A stretch of DNA of 37,740 nucleotides, from assembly GCA_903882965.1 (NCBI GenBank), contig CAIRZD010000445.1, positions 1 through 37,740 of the forward strand. Reading direction: 5' to 3'. Made by a program: the position numbers and the translations under genes. Source of the stretch: an uncultured Bacteroidota bacterium. GTDB taxonomy: Bacteria > Bacteroidota > Bacteroidia > Chitinophagales > Chitinophagaceae. The first letter of the stretch is position 1, and each line of letters begins with the position of its first letter. This document shows positions 26,439 through 35,350 of this stretch, in pieces. Under the pieces are notes generated by a model. That model saw only the letters and a program-made list of their open reading frames with translations, was not told the DNA's origin and did no database searches.

Positions 26439-26924
26439 ATGCAATCGAGTGTTATCCGTTTATTGAGAAAAGAAGACAATCCTGAAATCGCAGGTATCAT
26501 AAGATCCGTCCTTACCGAATTTAATGCTAACAAGCCCGGTAACGTTTATTTTGATCCTACTACCGATGATCTGTATGCATTATTCTCAGCACAGAATTCC
26601 GAATACTGGATACTGGAATTGGATGGCAAGATTGTAGGTGGATCCGGAGTCTATCCTACGGAAAACTTACCTGCCGGTTGTTGTGAATTGGTGAAACTTT
26701 ATTTACTACCGGAAGCAAGAGGAAAAGGGTTTGGCAAGAATTTGATAGAAAAGTGTTTTAACAGTGCAGTAAAATTCGGTTTCAGGGAAATGTATTTAGA
26801 AACCATGCCCGAATTAAAAATGGCTATGGGTTTATATGAACATTGTGGGTTTATTTATTTAAATGGCCCCATGGGCAGCTCAGGGCACTTTGGATGTGAT
26901 CTCTGGATGCTGAAGATGCTCTAG
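26439..26924 (+). CDS. GNAT-family N-acetyltransferase
   Basis: This is a 161-residue acetyl-CoA-dependent acyltransferase. VIRLLRKEDNPEIAGIIRSVL forms the N-terminal strand-helix unit, ILELDGKIVGGSGVYP the central sheet, and VKLYLLPEARGKGFGKNLIEKCFNSA carries the acetyl-CoA pyrophosphate loop (R-G-K-G-F-G, fitting Q/R-x-x-G-x-G/A). MGLYEHCGF gives the conserved Y and F of motif B. The frame opens at 26370, but the first 23 residues fall outside the fold, so the ATG at 26439 is chosen. The substrate is unknown. Its TAG overlaps the TAG of the convergent metallo-hydrolase gene in a shared CTAG. Confidence 0.85.
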   Translation: MQSSVIRLLRKEDNPEIAGIIRSVLTEFNANKPGNVYFDPTTDDLYALFSAQNSEYWILELDGKIVGGSGVYPTENLPAGCCELVKLYLLPEARGKGFGKNLIEKCFNSAVKFGFREMYLETMPELKMAMGLYEHCGFIYLNGPMGSSGHFGCDLWMLKML

Positions 26925-27844
26925 ATTTTCTCCCCTTGCATTGCGATATTAAACCCTCCTTTCTTTACTTCATCTCTTTTTCGTGTGTCCCATAACAATG
27001 GGTTGGTATGGTTGAAGTGGATAAAATAGATCTTGGCTTTTGTTTCTACATCCTCTTTCTCAAATAACTTCATCGTTTCACTTACAAAAGGGTGGGGTAC
27101 TGAGCTGAAATTTTTAATTGGGAGTTCGGTATTATCATAGAAGGTTGCGTCAACAAATGCTATATCCACAGCTTTTACTTCTGCAATAATGCTTCTGTCC
27201 CATACGTCCCATTTATTTACATCGGGTATAAAAAGATATTTTTTAACCCCGGTATTTATTCTGAATCCGGCTGTCTCGGAATACTCATCACGGTGTGGCA
27301 CTGTAAAAGCTGTAACGCTTATTTTTTCTGTAAGTTGTATGGGCGAGTCGGCCTGCATTGTATGAAGCACAATGTTTTTATAATTCACTAACTGGCTCCA
27401 GGGGCCATTGGTTTCTAAAAATGTTTTCATTCTCGGCAGGCAATAAACAGGTACAGCTTTTGTGCTCATTGCTTCCTTGCCAAATTCCATAAGCCCTGTG
27501 TAGTGCCCTATATGTGCATGTGTCACAAAAACACCATCAGGTACAAAATTATACAGCCCACGGGTGAGCGACTGAAAATAGTGTAGTTCTTCTTTAATAT
27601 CGGGTGTAGCTTCAAAAAGCCACCATCTTTTGCTTATAGGATCCACCAGGGCAAGAGATACTACCCATCTTTTTAAAGAATCATTTTCCCATGCTCGCAC
27701 GCAGCATTGCCGCTGGCAGCCTATATGTGGATAGCCACCATCCTGGGCTACGCCCAGTACCAGTATAAAAGGCTTATCCTCATTCTGTGCACTTGCGCAA
27801 AATGAGGATAAGAGAAATAAAATACTATAAATATACTTTTGCAT
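26921..27844 (-). CDS. Secreted MBL-fold metallo-hydrolase, PqqB-like
   Basis: This is a 307-residue protein from the ATG at 27844, which starts a signal peptide (MQKYIYSILFLLSSFCASA-Q). The frame opens 49 codons earlier inside the trxB coding region, an artefact. The N-terminal part LGVAQDGGYPHIGCQRQCC resembles PqqB, including a cysteine cluster. The metal motif reads THAHIGHYTGL: His-x-His is kept, but the Asp of the usual HxHxDH is Gly. Later histidines (TVPHRDE, FIHFNHTN) fit the remaining ligands. PqqB enzymes act in PQQ synthesis, but no pqq gene is nearby, so it is better called a PqqB-like hydrolase of unknown substrate. It lies 22 bp after trxB in the same direction, likely an operon. 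Confidence 0.8.
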   Translation of the reverse strand: MQKYIYSILFLLSSFCASAQNEDKPFILVLGVAQDGGYPHIGCQRQCCVRAWENDSLKRWVVSLALVDPISKRWWLFEATPDIKEELHYFQSLTRGLYNFVPDGVFVTHAHIGHYTGLMEFGKEAMSTKAVPVYCLPRMKTFLETNGPWSQLVNYKNIVLHTMQADSPIQLTEKISVTAFTVPHRDEYSETAGFRINTGVKKYLFIPDVNKWDVWDRSIIAEVKAVDIAFVDATFYDNTELPIKNFSSVPHPFVSETMKLFEKEDVETKAKIYFIHFNHTNPLLWDTRKRDEVKKGGFNIAMQGEKI

Positions 27845-27866
27845 TACTCCAAAGATAGTAAAACTG

Positions 27867-28805
27867 CTAATGCTCCAAGGTGCCCAAATACCGTTCAGCA
27901 TCGAGTGCTGCCATACAGCCGCTTCCTGCAGCGCTAACTGCCTGCCGATATATTTTATCCTGTACATCTCCGCAGGCAAATACACCTTCAATATTAGTAC
28001 GACTGGAGCCGGGCTGTGTAATTAAGTAACCCTGTTCGTCCATGTCCAGCATGCCTTTGAAGAGGCCTGAATTTGGTTCGTGCCCTATGGCAACAAAGAA
28101 TGCTTTGACGGGGATGATCCTTTCTTCATTGGTTTTGGTATCTCTTACTTTCACACTATTTACTTTATGTTCGCCCATCACCTCTACCGTATCTGTATTC
28201 CAATGCACAGTTATGTTGGGCGTTTTTAATACCCTTGCCTGCATTACTTTACTGGCACGCATTTCATTACGGCGAATGAACATATGCACGTGTGTACAAA
28301 GTTTTGATAAATATAAGGCTTCTTCACAGGCGGTATCACCGGCGCCTACTATGGCTACATCCTGGTTCTTAAAAAAGAAACCATCGCATACTGCACATGC
28401 CGATACGCCATGCCCGTTCAGGCGCTCTTCAGATTCCAGGCCAAGCCATTTTGCAGAAGCCCCTGTTGCTATGATCACAGCATCAGCTTCTATCCATTTT
28501 TCTTCATCAACTTCTATTCTGAATGGTTTTTTAGAAAAATCTACTTTCGTCACCATGCCCCATCGTATATCTGCGCCCATACGTTGTGCCTGTTGTTCAA
28601 AATCAACCATCATCTGAGGCCCCATAATGCCATTCGGGTAGCCGGGGTAATTTTCTACATCAGTTGTGATCGTAAGTTGCCCACCGGGTTGCAGCCCCTG
28701 GTATAGAACAGGTTTTAGATTTGCACGTGCAGCATATATAGCAGCAGTATAACCTGCAGGTCCGGATCCGATTATAAAACAATGTACTTTTTCTGTGTCA
28801 CTCAT
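27867..28805 (-). CDS. trxB: Thioredoxin-disulfide reductase
   Basis: This is a 312-residue FAD/NADPH flavoenzyme that reduces thioredoxin. The FAD motif GSGPAGYTAAIYAARA (13-28), GGQLTITTDVENYPG (41-55), redox-active disulfide CAVC (Cys137, Cys140) followed by DGFFFKN, the NADPH motif GAGDTACEEALYLS, the HMFIRRNEMRA helix and the final FACGDVQDKIYRQAVSAAGSG with the second FAD-binding element are all intact. The length is typical of bacterial TrxB. A secreted PqqB-like hydrolase gene follows 22 bp downstream. Confidence 0.96.
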   Translation of the reverse strand: MSDTEKVHCFIIGSGPAGYTAAIYAARANLKPVLYQGLQPGGQLTITTDVENYPGYPNGIMGPQMMVDFEQQAQRMGADIRWGMVTKVDFSKKPFRIEVDEEKWIEADAVIIATGASAKWLGLESEERLNGHGVSACAVCDGFFFKNQDVAIVGAGDTACEEALYLSKLCTHVHMFIRRNEMRASKVMQARVLKTPNITVHWNTDTVEVMGEHKVNSVKVRDTKTNEERIIPVKAFFVAIGHEPNSGLFKGMLDMDEQGYLITQPGSSRTNIEGVFACGDVQDKIYRQAVSAAGSGCMAALDAERYLGTLEH

Positions 28806-28897
28806 TTTGTTGATTCTTTAATTTTCCCCTTTACCACAAACCGGTAAGGGAAATAAAATTACTCTAAAACTTAAAGATGCAAAAGAAATACTGCTGC

Positions 28898-28919
28898 AAC
28901 AAATTTTTTAAAATTTGTT
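28898..28919. repeat. Perfect 10-bp inverted repeat downstream of the DUF4249 gene
   Basis: AACAAATTTT-TT-AAAATTTGTT lies between trxB and the DUF4249 gene. It sits where a terminator of the DUF4249 gene would be, but it is entirely AT-rich apart from one G/C pair and has no clear T tract, so it is at best a weak terminator. Confidence 0.45.
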
Positions 28920-28951
28920 TTAGTGTACTATATTCTTCGTTATAAGTAGTT

Positions 28952-29848
28952 CTAATGCGGCACTACTAATGTGGTATACACACTACCAAAGCCCTGCCAC
29001 ACGCCAAGGGCACCGTTAGTAATATTTGTTTTTACATTTATAGGGGATGCAAAAGGGTTGCCAATTGCATTATTTGCAAAATTGTATGTATTCCAGAAAT
29101 TATATACTCCGTTATCTATTTCGCACCATTTCAGTGTCACTACATCGCCGGGGTAAAAATATCGCAATGAGTCACCATTTACATTGAGGCTGTCATCATA
29201 GCCGGCAAACAAGTCAATATTTTTGATTACTTCCCCGTTTACTAAATTATCGGTGAATATCCCGGATTGATAATATTGCTCATTATTTCTTTTTGTAAAG
29301 TATTGTACATAATTCCCGGGCGTATCCGGATCTGTGTAATTACCAAACAATTCTACCGCACTATCAGGTGTTTTTGTATTCTTAAATGTTGGTGAGCCAA
29401 ACCAAAGTGTATCTAGCCCTTTTACATTAGGTATTTTTGTAAATGAGCTATATACCTGGCCATTATAATTGATCGTAAGGGTATAAAATTTATTTACCTG
29501 GCCATACATAATATTTGCCGGTGTAGAAGTGTCTACTGAATAAATATAAAACTTGTTGTTGTTACCGGTATCTATAGAATATTCTTTTAGGGTCACTGTT
29601 TTACTGCCATCATTTACAGTAATATTGGCGCCATGTACAAAGCTATTCTGAAGTGTAGCCAGGTTCACATTTGATAAAAAGCCTATTGTGGTTGTTAGTA
29701 TCACATAAGGGGGCACATTTGTTTCTACTGCACCCTGCACTACCAATTGCGTAGGTGCTGTACCAAGACTTATATGTACCTCCTTTTGACAAGATACCAA
29801 AGTAGCTATAAGGAAAAATGCGGTTACCTGTCTTAAGCAATAAGTCAT
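28952..29848 (-). CDS. DUF4249-family lipoprotein
   Basis: This is a 298-residue protein with a lipoprotein signal peptide; the lipobox LVSC places the lipidated Cys at residue 20. The mature part resembles DUF4249 (PF14054): LVVQGAVETNVPPYVILTTT near the N terminus, GANITVNDGSKTVTL, an FYTLTINYNGQVYSSFTKIP core, DPDTPGNYVQYFTKRNN in the middle and a C-terminal NPFASPINVKTNITNGALGVWQGFG. In Bacteroidota such genes usually follow a TonB-dependent receptor. None is present here, so this copy is orphaned or lies with an unseen partner. It is probably anchored in the outer membrane; the ligand is unknown. Confidence 0.8.
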   Translation of the reverse strand: MTYCLRQVTAFFLIATLVSCQKEVHISLGTAPTQLVVQGAVETNVPPYVILTTTIGFLSNVNLATLQNSFVHGANITVNDGSKTVTLKEYSIDTGNNNKFYIYSVDTSTPANIMYGQVNKFYTLTINYNGQVYSSFTKIPNVKGLDTLWFGSPTFKNTKTPDSAVELFGNYTDPDTPGNYVQYFTKRNNEQYYQSGIFTDNLVNGEVIKNIDLFAGYDDSLNVNGDSLRYFYPGDVVTLKWCEIDNGVYNFWNTYNFANNAIGNPFASPINVKTNITNGALGVWQGFGSVYTTLVVPH

Positions 29849-29957
29849 ATTGATGCCTGGAAAATGGCTTTATTTATGGTGAGTAAAGATACGGGAATTT
29901 AGAATTTGGAAGATCTGCCTGTAGATCACATGTCCGGAGGATATATGCTATTTAGAT

Positions 29958-30743
29958 TTAATCAACATACTTGCCATCCGGTGTATACATTACAGGCAAT
30001 AGCTTATGGTTTTTTTCAAAATACTCATATCCTGTTTTTAGTTCTGCCCAAAACTGCTGCCTTGCCGGGTCATTAGGATATTCCTTGTTCAGGTAATTCA
30101 ATCCGTTTTTATTGAGTCGGGTTGGGAATATGTGTACAGGTATATTTAGCTGCCCGTTAAGCCGTGCATTCAGGCATACCGTATATAATTCTTGTATGCC
30201 TGGGTCGGTCATAGGCATACAGCCTATGGTTACACAACCTCCATGTATATAAATATCCCCGCCTGTTTGTTGGCTACCGGATAATTGATCTGAGTAATTT
30301 GGATAATTCAGTAATAAAGAAAGGTAGTAATCGCTCTTGTTATTAAACTCCTCTATAAAATAATAACCCTCCGGCACTTGACGGTCTCCCTTTGTGCGCT
30401 TGGGCCCCAACGATCCGGAAATAGCACATATTCTATAGGTTTTTATCAATTTATATTCACTGCTCTCATTGTTTCGGGCCCATAATTCCAGCTCGTTTTG
30501 CGATTTGAAAGCGCGCAGGTAAATATCTTTGGGAGGATAAGCAATATTCTTTTTCTTAAATTCCTTACCCAACGTATCATTATATTTTTTCCATGATTCT
30601 GCAACCCGGCTTGATGAGAATTGTGCATTCCTGAAACTTACAGAATCACTCTGGGCTAATATGGCTGTTGAATAGAAAAATACCACTAGGCACATCACCA
30701 CATTAATCAGCGGTCTACGGGGTATTGCTATATGTTTATCCAT
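29958..30743 (-). CDS. Secreted L,D-transpeptidase family protein (YkuD domain, YafK-like)
   Basis: This is a 261-residue protein from ATG 30743: signal peptide MDKHIAIPRRPLINVVMCLV...AILAQ (about 31 residues). A further-upstream TTG start at 30758 coincides with the promoter box and is rejected. LYLRAFKSQNELELWARN, then YRICAISGSLGPKRTKGDRQVPEG precede the catalytic YkuD motif IHGGCVTIGCMPM with His167 and the probable nucleophile Cys175. Such enzymes cross-link peptidoglycan or attach or remove outer-membrane lipoproteins, and act in the periplasm. The YafK/DpaA subgroup has the GGC-x-(T/S)-x-GC form, so removal of lipoprotein links is possible (inference). It is transcribed alone with a TATATTTG promoter box. 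Confidence 0.88.
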   Translation of the reverse strand: MDKHIAIPRRPLINVVMCLVVFFYSTAILAQSDSVSFRNAQFSSSRVAESWKKYNDTLGKEFKKKNIAYPPKDIYLRAFKSQNELELWARNNESSEYKLIKTYRICAISGSLGPKRTKGDRQVPEGYYFIEEFNNKSDYYLSLLLNYPNYSDQLSGSQQTGGDIYIHGGCVTIGCMPMTDPGIQELYTVCLNARLNGQLNIPVHIFPTRLNKNGLNYLNKEYPNDPARQQFWAELKTGYEYFEKNHKLLPVMYTPDGKYVD

Positions 30744-30755
30744 TATCTGTATAAA

Positions 30756-30763
30756 CAAATATA
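30756..30763 (-). promoter_or_regulatory. TAnnTTTG promoter box of the L,D-transpeptidase gene
   Basis: TATATTTG on the minus strand, 12 bases upstream of ATG 30743. It explains why a TTG at 30758 appears in frame without being the start. Confidence 0.6.
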
Positions 30764-30796
30764 CTGCAACTCATCTGAAAGTTATCCTAAAAATAA

Positions 30797-30820
30797 GAGG
30801 GTACCCTTTCAGGCACCCTC
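30797..30820 (-). terminator. Terminator of the Ig-repeat gene at 30853-32772
   Basis: Read on the minus strand, GAGGGT-GCC...GG-ACCCTC forms a hairpin followed by TTATTTTT, 32 bases after the stop at 30853. Confidence 0.7.
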
Positions 30821-30852
30821 ATAATAATACACTTTAATTGCTATTCAAAAGC

Positions 30853-32772
30853 TTAATGCGCGATCTCTAATTTGTTATTATAATTCAATGATGCAGATTT
30901 AACACTGATCATATACAAACCATTGGTTAGCGCTGATAGATCAATAGAGGTCATCCCTGCTCCTTGATTCATATTTATTACTGACTTGTAAACCTCGCGG
31001 CCGGTAATATCTGTGATCATAAGTGTACTCTTTTCTGTAGTTTTCTCAGTCCATTGAATGGTAAGTTTACCACTGGTAGGATTAGGGAAAGCTGATACTG
31101 AAGAGACAGAAGGAATTACCTGGCTCACACCTGTAGTAGTTTCAGGAGTTATTGTTTTTGATATAGTATGCTGAACGAATGTTGCAGTGCTGAATGATGG
31201 GGTCGATGCACTTAGTATTATATTACTGTATGGTGTGGTCATATAATTTACAGAATCCGGGAAAACCATATAGGTACCATATGGGAGATTGCTGAATGTA
31301 TAGTTCCCGCTACTGTTAGTAAATGCCATTCCCGCAATAGAACCGGTAGAGGTGTTCAAGACAACCATATGTAAGCCTACAGCGGGAATGGTGGATGATG
31401 TACTCCTGTTAGCACCGGTAGTCACATTTCCTGATATAAAGCCCGGTCCTCCTGTAGTAGTCCCGTAAAGCATGTATATATTCTCATTGATGTCGGCAAT
31501 TCCAATGGCGTGAGCAATAACATTTGCGCTATACCAGTAAAAACTCGAGTCATGATAAGTTGGGATCGGGCCCGATGTTATAACACCTGCAGAATCATCG
31601 GTCACTCCGGCTTTTACACGGAAAGAGTCGCTTGCAGGGTTGTCAAACTGATAATAATAACTACCTCCACTACCTGACGCATATTGGGAGTCAACTGCTT
31701 CAAGGTCCATAGTGGTTGTGTTATAAGTGATCAGCCATACTTTTACATTACCGTAGTATGGAGTTGAAAACAAAACATTACCTGAGATGCCACCAAAATT
31801 TTCTACAGTATCGATCTGGCTTGTATAAGCAGGGCCACCGCAACCTGTTATTGAATAGGTTATACTGGTTGTTCCTATCGAAACTGCCGTTACAGTACCA
31901 TCTGATGGGTTTACAGTAGCTATTGCAGGATTGCTGCTACTCCATGTCCCGCCACCTGTACCGGATACATCATAGAGTGTAATAGTGCCACCGCCTAAAT
32001 AGAGGTGTGTTGCGCCTGATATTGTACCCACTGGCCCTGTTGTATTAGAAACTGTCATTAGTAATTCCGCGCTCGTAGACCCACATCCTCCGGAGATGGT
32101 ATAACTTATTGAGGTAGTGCCGGCGGCTATACCGGTAAAAACACCTGTTGCCGGGTTTACAGTTCCCACTGCGAGGTTACTGCTGCTCCATACACCGCCC
32201 ACTGTCGCATCAGTTAAAGTAGTTGATGAACCAACACAAATACTTGTCGTCGAACTGTCTATACTCGACACAGTACTGCCTGTTACTGTATCATATATTT
32301 GAACACTGCACCCGCTCACGGTATAGTAAATAGCTACACCTCCGGGGTTCATGCCGGTTACAACGCCGGTAGCACTTACTGTGGCCACATAGGTGTCTCC
32401 GCTGCTCCAGTTACCGCCTGGTGTGGCATCACTAAAAGTGGCCGTGGTACCCATGCAAAATGTAGTTGGGCCACCCGTTATTGATGCAGGCACAGCCCCA
32501 ACCGTATAAATTCCGGTAGCAGAGGTACTGCCAATCGTATAACTAATTGTTACTGTGCCGGGTGCAACACCACTTATATAACCGCCGGTACTCACTGTAG
32601 CAACAAGGGTATTACTGCTCGACCATACACCGCCGCCCGATGAAGAACTGTCAGTGACCCACATGCCGCTACCCACACACATGCCGCCGGTTGAAGGTTC
32701 TATCGAGAATACCTGTGCAAATGAGGCAACTGAAAATAATATTGCCAGAATAAAAAGTGAAAAATGTTTCAT
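30853..32772 (-). CDS. Secreted Ig-like repeat protein with KVWLI module and T9SS sorting domain (paralogue A)
   Basis: This is a 639-residue protein with signal peptide MKHFSLFILAILFSVASFAQ. Four BIG2-type Ig-like units of about 75 residues follow (about 21-325), each C-x-G ... GG-x-W-S-S-S-N ... TISYT. A beta-rich module comes next (about 329-445), with GISGNVLFS, VKVWLITYN, YYYQFD, DSFRVKAGV and IPTYHDSSFYW. Then a carboxypeptidase-regulatory-like module (about 446-545): GGPGFISGNVTTGANRSTS, IPAVGLHMVVLNTSTG, NYTFSNLPYGTYMVFPDS. The T9SS type A tail starts SAFPNPTSGKLTIQW and ends GLYMISVKSASLNYNNKLEIAH. It is probably a surface adhesin; the ligand is unknown. It is one of three tandem same-strand paralogues, and its last ~240 bases are almost identical to those of paralogue B. 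Confidence 0.88.
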   Translation of the reverse strand: MKHFSLFILAILFSVASFAQVFSIEPSTGGMCVGSGMWVTDSSSSGGGVWSSSNTLVATVSTGGYISGVAPGTVTISYTIGSTSATGIYTVGAVPASITGGPTTFCMGTTATFSDATPGGNWSSGDTYVATVSATGVVTGMNPGGVAIYYTVSGCSVQIYDTVTGSTVSSIDSSTTSICVGSSTTLTDATVGGVWSSSNLAVGTVNPATGVFTGIAAGTTSISYTISGGCGSTSAELLMTVSNTTGPVGTISGATHLYLGGGTITLYDVSGTGGGTWSSSNPAIATVNPSDGTVTAVSIGTTSITYSITGCGGPAYTSQIDTVENFGGISGNVLFSTPYYGNVKVWLITYNTTTMDLEAVDSQYASGSGGSYYYQFDNPASDSFRVKAGVTDDSAGVITSGPIPTYHDSSFYWYSANVIAHAIGIADINENIYMLYGTTTGGPGFISGNVTTGANRSTSSTIPAVGLHMVVLNTSTGSIAGMAFTNSSGNYTFSNLPYGTYMVFPDSVNYMTTPYSNIILSASTPSFSTATFVQHTISKTITPETTTGVSQVIPSVSSVSAFPNPTSGKLTIQWTEKTTEKSTLMITDITGREVYKSVINMNQGAGMTSIDLSALTNGLYMISVKSASLNYNNKLEIAH

Positions 32773-32904
32773 AAAGCTTAGTTTGAAGTTTTAAATGTTT
32801 TTGGATAAATGATCCGCGAAAACCATCCCTTGGACATAATATTGACGTAATAGTTAATAAAAACGTGAGGTAAAAGTATATATTTATTTATCCTTTTTAC
32901 ATAA

Positions 32905-32938
32905 AAAAATATCCTTCAATTGCTTGAAGGATATTTTT
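32905..32938. terminator. Strong bidirectional-type terminator after paralogue B
   Basis: AAAAATATCCTTCAA (32905-32919), loop TTGC, and the complementary TTGAAGGATATTTTT (32924-32938) give a perfect 15-bp stem with A and T runs on both sides. It lies 25 bp after the stop of the gene at 32964-34883. Confidence 0.8.
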
Positions 32939-32963
32939 ATCGTAAAGGTTTGATCCGATATGC

Positions 32964-34883
32964 TTAATGCGCGATCTCTAATTTATTATTATAATTTAAT
33001 GATGCAGATTTAACACTGATCATATATAAGCCATTGGTAAGCGCTGACAGATCAATAGAGGTCACACCTGCTCCTTGATTCATGCTTATTGCTGATTTGT
33101 ATACCTCGCGGCCTGTAATGTCAGTGATCACAAGAGTGCTCTTTTCTGTTGCTTTTTCAGTCCACTGAATGGTCAGTTTACCACTCGTTGGGTTAGGGAA
33201 AGCTGATACCGAAGATACAGATGGAACTACCTGGCTCACAATTGTAGCAGAGTCGGGAGTTATGGTTTTTGATATTGTATGCTGTATGAATGATGCCGTG
33301 CTAAACGAAGGAGTTGATGCACTCAGTACAATGCTTGAAAATGGGGTAGTACCGTAATTTAATGAATCAGGGAATACCATATAAGTTCCGTAAGCAAGGC
33401 CGCTGAAAGAATAAGCTCCGCTGGAACTTGTAGTTGTCATTCCGGCTACTGCTCCTGTTGAGGTATTCAGAATGATCATTTGTATCCCTACTGCTGGTAT
33501 AGTGCCTGATGTACCCCTGTTTGCACCGGTTGTTACATTTCCGCCTATAAATCCTGGTCCGCCGCTGGTAGTACCATAAAGCATATTTATGTTCTCATTA
33601 ATATCAGAGGTTCCTGCTGTATGTGCAATAACACTTGCATAATCCCAGTAAAAACTGGTGTCATGGTAGGTAGGTATTGGGCCGGTAGTTATTGTACCCA
33701 TTGAATCATATACCGCTGCTTTTACCCTGAAAGAATCTGTAGGCAAGCCTGTGAATTGATAATAAACACTTGTTCCGCTACTATACACTGTTACGCTATC
33801 TAATGCTGAAAGCGACGTAGTGCTTGGATTGTAATGGATCAGCCATACTTTCACAGAACCGGTATACCCGCTTGAAAACATTACATACCCGGATATGCCA
33901 TCAAGACTTGTGATACCAACAGTTGTTGTTGCATATTCTGTAGTGCCACAACTTACGAATGAATAACTAACCGTAGCTGTCCCCACAGATACACCGGTTA
34001 CATTTCCGGATGCATCTATTGTAGCTACTGAGGTTGGGCTAATGCTCCATGTTCCGCCTGAACCATCGCCATAATAATAAAAGGGAGCTATTCCGCCTAC
34101 TGCGAGCGCTCCGGTGCCCGATACAAAACCTGTAGCTACCGGTCCTACAGTAACGGTATATGTTGAATATACACTACCACCACATACTCCGCCGGAAACC
34201 GTTGCTGTAATTGTTACAGTACCATCTGAAACTCCGGTTACAACACCAGTGCTCGCGCCTACAGTTGCAACAGTTATGTCGCTGCTACTCCAGGTAATGC
34301 CTGTGCCACCTAAGCTGTCCGTTAAATTGATAGTAGAACCGGAACAAACTTGCGTAGGGCCACTGATTATCGGCGCCGTTCCGCCAAGTACAGTGTCATA
34401 TGATGTCACCTGGCATGCACCTACCGTATAATAAAGAACTACAACACCGGAGCTAACTCCTGTTACCACGCCTGTTGATGGGTTTACTGTTGCCGAACCG
34501 CCATACGAACCTATACTCCATACACCGCCTGCAGTAGCATCCATAAAAGTAGCGGTACTACCTACGCAAAATGAAGTTGGCCCTCCGGTAATCATTGCCG
34601 GCGCTGGATCAATCGTAAAGGTTCCCGTAACAAAACCGCTGCCTGTGGTATATGTTATTGTCGCTACACCGCCAGAATTACCAACCAGATAACCATCAGT
34701 ACTACCAATAGAGGCAACCGCAACGTTACTGCTAGACCATGTGCCACCAGGCGATAGGCTATCAACTAAAAATTCTCCATAGCCAACGCAAAGACTGCCG
34801 GAGGAGGGAGTAAATGGAAATACCGTGGCAAAAGAAGCAAAAGATAATAATGCCGCCAGGATAGTAAGGAAAAGATGTTTCAT
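32964..34883 (-). CDS. Secreted Ig-like repeat protein with KVWLI module and T9SS sorting domain (paralogue B)
   Basis: This is a 639-residue protein with signal peptide MKHLFLTILAALLSFASFA. The architecture is the same as paralogue A: four BIG2-type Ig-like units (LCVGYGEFLVDSLSPGGTWSSSN, then FCVGSTATFMDATAGG, then QVCSGSTINLTDSLGG, then a looser fourth), a KVWLIHYNP module with DSFRVKAAVYD and PIPTYHDTSFYW, a GGPGFIGGNVTTGANRGTSG module with AYSFSGLAYGTYMVFPDS, and the tail SAFPNPTSGKLTIQWTEK. The Ig halves are clearly diverged from A, whereas the second half is close and the sorting domain is nearly identical at DNA level, which suggests recent exchange or a recent common source of the 3' part. 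It is probably exported and surface-linked; the binding target is unknown. Confidence 0.88.
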   Translation of the reverse strand: MKHLFLTILAALLSFASFATVFPFTPSSGSLCVGYGEFLVDSLSPGGTWSSSNVAVASIGSTDGYLVGNSGGVATITYTTGSGFVTGTFTIDPAPAMITGGPTSFCVGSTATFMDATAGGVWSIGSYGGSATVNPSTGVVTGVSSGVVVLYYTVGACQVTSYDTVLGGTAPIISGPTQVCSGSTINLTDSLGGTGITWSSSDITVATVGASTGVVTGVSDGTVTITATVSGGVCGGSVYSTYTVTVGPVATGFVSGTGALAVGGIAPFYYYGDGSGGTWSISPTSVATIDASGNVTGVSVGTATVSYSFVSCGTTEYATTTVGITSLDGISGYVMFSSGYTGSVKVWLIHYNPSTTSLSALDSVTVYSSGTSVYYQFTGLPTDSFRVKAAVYDSMGTITTGPIPTYHDTSFYWDYASVIAHTAGTSDINENINMLYGTTSGGPGFIGGNVTTGANRGTSGTIPAVGIQMIILNTSTGAVAGMTTTSSSGAYSFSGLAYGTYMVFPDSLNYGTTPFSSIVLSASTPSFSTASFIQHTISKTITPDSATIVSQVVPSVSSVSAFPNPTSGKLTIQWTEKATEKSTLVITDITGREVYKSAISMNQGAGVTSIDLSALTNGLYMISVKSASLNYNNKLEIAH

Positions 34884-35020
34884 AAGAGTCTGTTTTTAAA
34901 AATAATTAAAAATGATTTTTTGTTTTTCTTGAATGAGAAAGGTTTGCTTTCAGTATATTATGACGTACTTATAGTTAAAGATGTGAGGATAGGCTAAATA
35001 TTTAATTTATCTGCAAATAT

Positions 35021-35060
35021 AACAAAAGCATCCCCAAAATAACGTGGGGATGCTTTTGTT
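35021..35060 (-). terminator. Terminator of the broken third Ig-repeat gene
   Basis: AACAAAAGCATCCCC (35021-35035) pairs perfectly with GGGGATGCTTTTGTT (35046-35060) around a 10-base loop. It starts 15 bp after the stop at 35075. Confidence 0.85.
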
Positions 35061-35074
35061 CCAATGAAAATCAC

Positions 35075-35350
35075 TTATCGCTGTATTTCCAGCTTATTTG
35101 TATAAGAAATGCTGCTCGATTTGATGGTGATAAAGTAAATGCCATCATTCAGATTGTGGATATCCAGTTGCGTATTTGCGTTTGCGGCACTGATATTTAG
35201 TACTGATTTATACACTTCCCGGCCGGTTATATCCCTTATAATAATATCTGCACTACCCGTTTTTTCGTTCATCCAACTTATATTCACTTCATTCATTGCC
35301 GGGTTAGGGTATAAGTTTATTGTTGCAATGTTACAATCGGCATGCAGCAC
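35075..35350 (-). pseudogene. 3' fragment of the frameshifted Ig-repeat gene: T9SS sorting domain
   Basis: About 80 residues encode the sorting domain (INLYPNPAMNEVNISWMN ... GIYFITIKSSSISYTNKLEIQR) of the gene spanning 35075-37570. Its apparent first codon is a GTG inside the reading frame, with no promoter or signal peptide, so it is not an independent gene. It is in the same frame as the 5' fragment (37169-37570) but not the middle one, so the second indel compensates for the first. The break lies between CCMP of the middle fragment and DCNIATINLYPNP, consistent with one missing base around 35330-35345. Confidence 0.75.

Noticed and set aside
29958-30758. TTG at 30758 as the start of the L,D-transpeptidase
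   Set aside because: That TTG is part of the TATATTTG promoter box; the ATG at 30743 gives a proper signal peptide.
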